Shown piece by piece: positions 62,981 to 64,000 of a DNA stretch of 64,000 bases (positions within the stretch are counted from its first letter, which is position 1; every line of letters starts with the position of its first letter). Source of the stretch: Vagococcus acidifermentans (GTDB taxonomy: Bacteria > Bacillota > Bacilli > Lactobacillales > Vagococcaceae); contig NZ_NGKC01000004.1 of NCBI RefSeq assembly GCF_003987655.1, forward strand, positions 62,001 through 126,000, given 5' to 3'. The notes beneath the pieces were generated by a model. It made no database searches and was not told where the DNA came from. It saw only the letters and a list, made by a program, of their open reading frames with translations. A program made the position numbers and the translations under genes.

Positions 62981-64000
62981 ATGAGAATCTTGCGAGCAGA
63001 ACAGCTAAAAAAATCTTACGGTGAGAAACAGCTGCTGGATGATGTTTCTTTTTTGATTAAAGAAAAAGAGCGTATCGGGCTGATTGGTGTCAACGGTACT
63101 GGAAAAACAACTCTGATGTCGCTGTTAGCAGGCAAAGAGACTGCCGATGCCGGTACAATCAGTCATCAGCATGACTACACCATCGGCTATTTGCCGCAGC
63201 ACGTCGATTTTAAAGAGGACGTCACCGTGCTGGAAGCTGTTTTTCAAGGTGATTCGCCGATTATTCAAGCCGTCAAACGCTATGAAACAGCAGTGGAAAA
63301 ACTGGCGGTGCATGGCGATGACCCGGTTGTTCAGCAAGAGTACCAGCGGGCGGAAGAAGAGATGACCAAAGAGGATGCGTGGCTGGTCGACACAAGTGCC
63401 AAAACCATTTTATCCAAACTTGGCATCCTGCATCTGAGCAAGGCAGTCGGCGAGATGTCCGGCGGGCAGAAGAAACGTTTGGGCTTGGCGCAAGTTTTGA
63501 TTCAGGAGCCGGATCTGCTGCTTTTGGATGAGCCGACCAACCACTTGGATTACCGCACGATTCAGTGGCTTGAAAAATATTTGACTGACTTCAAAGGCGC
63601 GCTGGTAGTGATTACACACGACCGGTATTTCCTGGACCAAGTGGCGACCCGTATTTTTGAATTGTCATACGGCAAACTGTATGAGTATACGGGCAACTAT
63701 CAGTCGTTTTTGGCAGCCAAAGCAGAGAGGGAAGAAACCGAAAGCAGACAGTCTCATAAACGAAAGCAATTATTCAAGCAGGAGCTTGCTTGGATGCGTG
63801 CAGGGGTACAGGCGCGAGGCACAAAACAGCAGGCGCGTATCGACCGTTTCCATGAATTGAAAAAAGGGCTTGCCCCCGTCAAAAAACAGGACAGTCTTGA
63901 AATAACGACAGCCCAGCAGCGCCTGGGAAAAAAAGTTCTGCTGATTGAAGACGGCTTTTACGACATTGATGGTCAGTCAATCCTCCGCCAGTTCAATCTG
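62981..64000 (+). CDS. ABC-F family ATPase (Uup/YfmR-like), N-terminal part, runs off the window
   Basis: Ribosome-associated ATPase of the ABC-F family; the first 340 residues are present and no stop is met before the edge. The first ATPase domain has Walker A GVNGTGKTT, signature MSGGQKKRLGLAQ and Walker B LLLLDEPTNHLD, followed by HDRYFLDQ. A charged linker then begins (about 245-300), and the second domain has just started. AAAGGAG precedes the ATG. ABC-F proteins act on stalled ribosomes or in antibiotic resistance. Uup/YfmR assignment is from the linker and gene position next to cca, and is tentative. Confidence 0.92.
   Translation, partial: MRILRAEQLKKSYGEKQLLDDVSFLIKEKERIGLIGVNGTGKTTLMSLLAGKETADAGTISHQHDYTIGYLPQHVDFKEDVTVLEAVFQGDSPIIQAVKRYETAVEKLAVHGDDPVVQQEYQRAEEEMTKEDAWLVDTSAKTILSKLGILHLSKAVGEMSGGQKKRLGLAQVLIQEPDLLLLDEPTNHLDYRTIQWLEKYLTDFKGALVVITHDRYFLDQVATRIFELSYGKLYEYTGNYQSFLAAKAEREETESRQSHKRKQLFKQELAWMRAGVQARGTKQQARIDRFHELKKGLAPVKKQDSLEITTAQQRLGKKVLLIEDGFYDIDGQSILRQFNL

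Overview
The window is an uninterrupted, gene-dense stretch of a low-to-mid-GC Firmicutes chromosome, almost certainly Lactobacillales. The evidence is the complete fabT-fabH-acp-fabK-fabD-fabG-fabF-accB-fabZ-accC-accD-accA fatty-acid operon in the order usual for streptococci, enterococci and carnobacteria, use of FabK rather than FabI, two T-box leaders, a water-forming NADH oxidase, and a lipoprotein-type YidC. Base composition looks higher in GC than a typical Carnobacterium or Streptococcus, so a Trichococcus-like member of the Carnobacteriaceae is a reasonable guess, but the genus cannot be fixed from the sequence alone. I see no insertion sequence, prophage, CRISPR array, tRNA or rRNA gene.

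Layout. 1-5.8 kb: 3' end of tyrS, endonuclease IV, a YneF-like protein and a heterodimeric ABC exporter pair. 5.9-10.4 kb: a five-gene accessory cassette with an ABC-2 ATPase and permease, a membrane-anchored HExxH protein of unknown function, and an OmpR-type response regulator with its histidine kinase. 10.5-13 kb: a MATE exporter and thioredoxin reductase. 13-18.8 kb: a methionine region, with a LysR regulator and a PLP trans-sulfuration enzyme behind a T-box on the minus strand, divergent from metE-metF. 19-24.9 kb: phosphoglucomutase, a CzrA-like metal sensor, homoserine dehydrogenase and homoserine kinase, then YidC. 25-32.5 kb: acylphosphatase, an rRNA methyltransferase, an HD hydrolase, an HxlR regulator, a T-box-controlled pheS-pheT pair, DAHP synthase and a zinc-ribbon membrane protein. 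32.6-35 kb: BioY, a nitroreductase and a YitT protein. 35.2-44.9 kb: the FabT-controlled type II fatty acid synthesis operon. 45-48.7 kb: NADH oxidase, an LCP cell-wall transferase and DegV. 48.9-54 kb: argCJBDF. 54-58.6 kb: alanine racemase, an AEC transporter, a DEAD-box helicase, a small ribbon-helix-helix-like protein and a GNAT acetyltransferase. 58.6-64 kb: a second YitT, MazG, dapB, cca, a hotdog thioesterase, an unknown protein, and the start of an ABC-F ATPase.

How the genes work together. Most of the window is core biosynthesis under local feedback control. A methionine T-box (specifier AUG) governs the LysR-lyase operon, and a palindrome that resembles a LysR-family Met box precedes metE-metF. 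A phenylalanine T-box (specifier UUC) governs pheST. Palindromes matching FabT sites lie at a good promoter ahead of fabT, and ARG-box-like sequences surround the argC promoter. The part least explained by known pathways is the ABC-2 / HExxH / two-component cassette at 5.9-10.4 kb. It is the best candidate here for an undescribed system. Other unexplained parts are the orphan CzrA-like sensor, the ribbon-helix-helix-like protein at 57.7 kb and the unknown protein at 62.4 kb.
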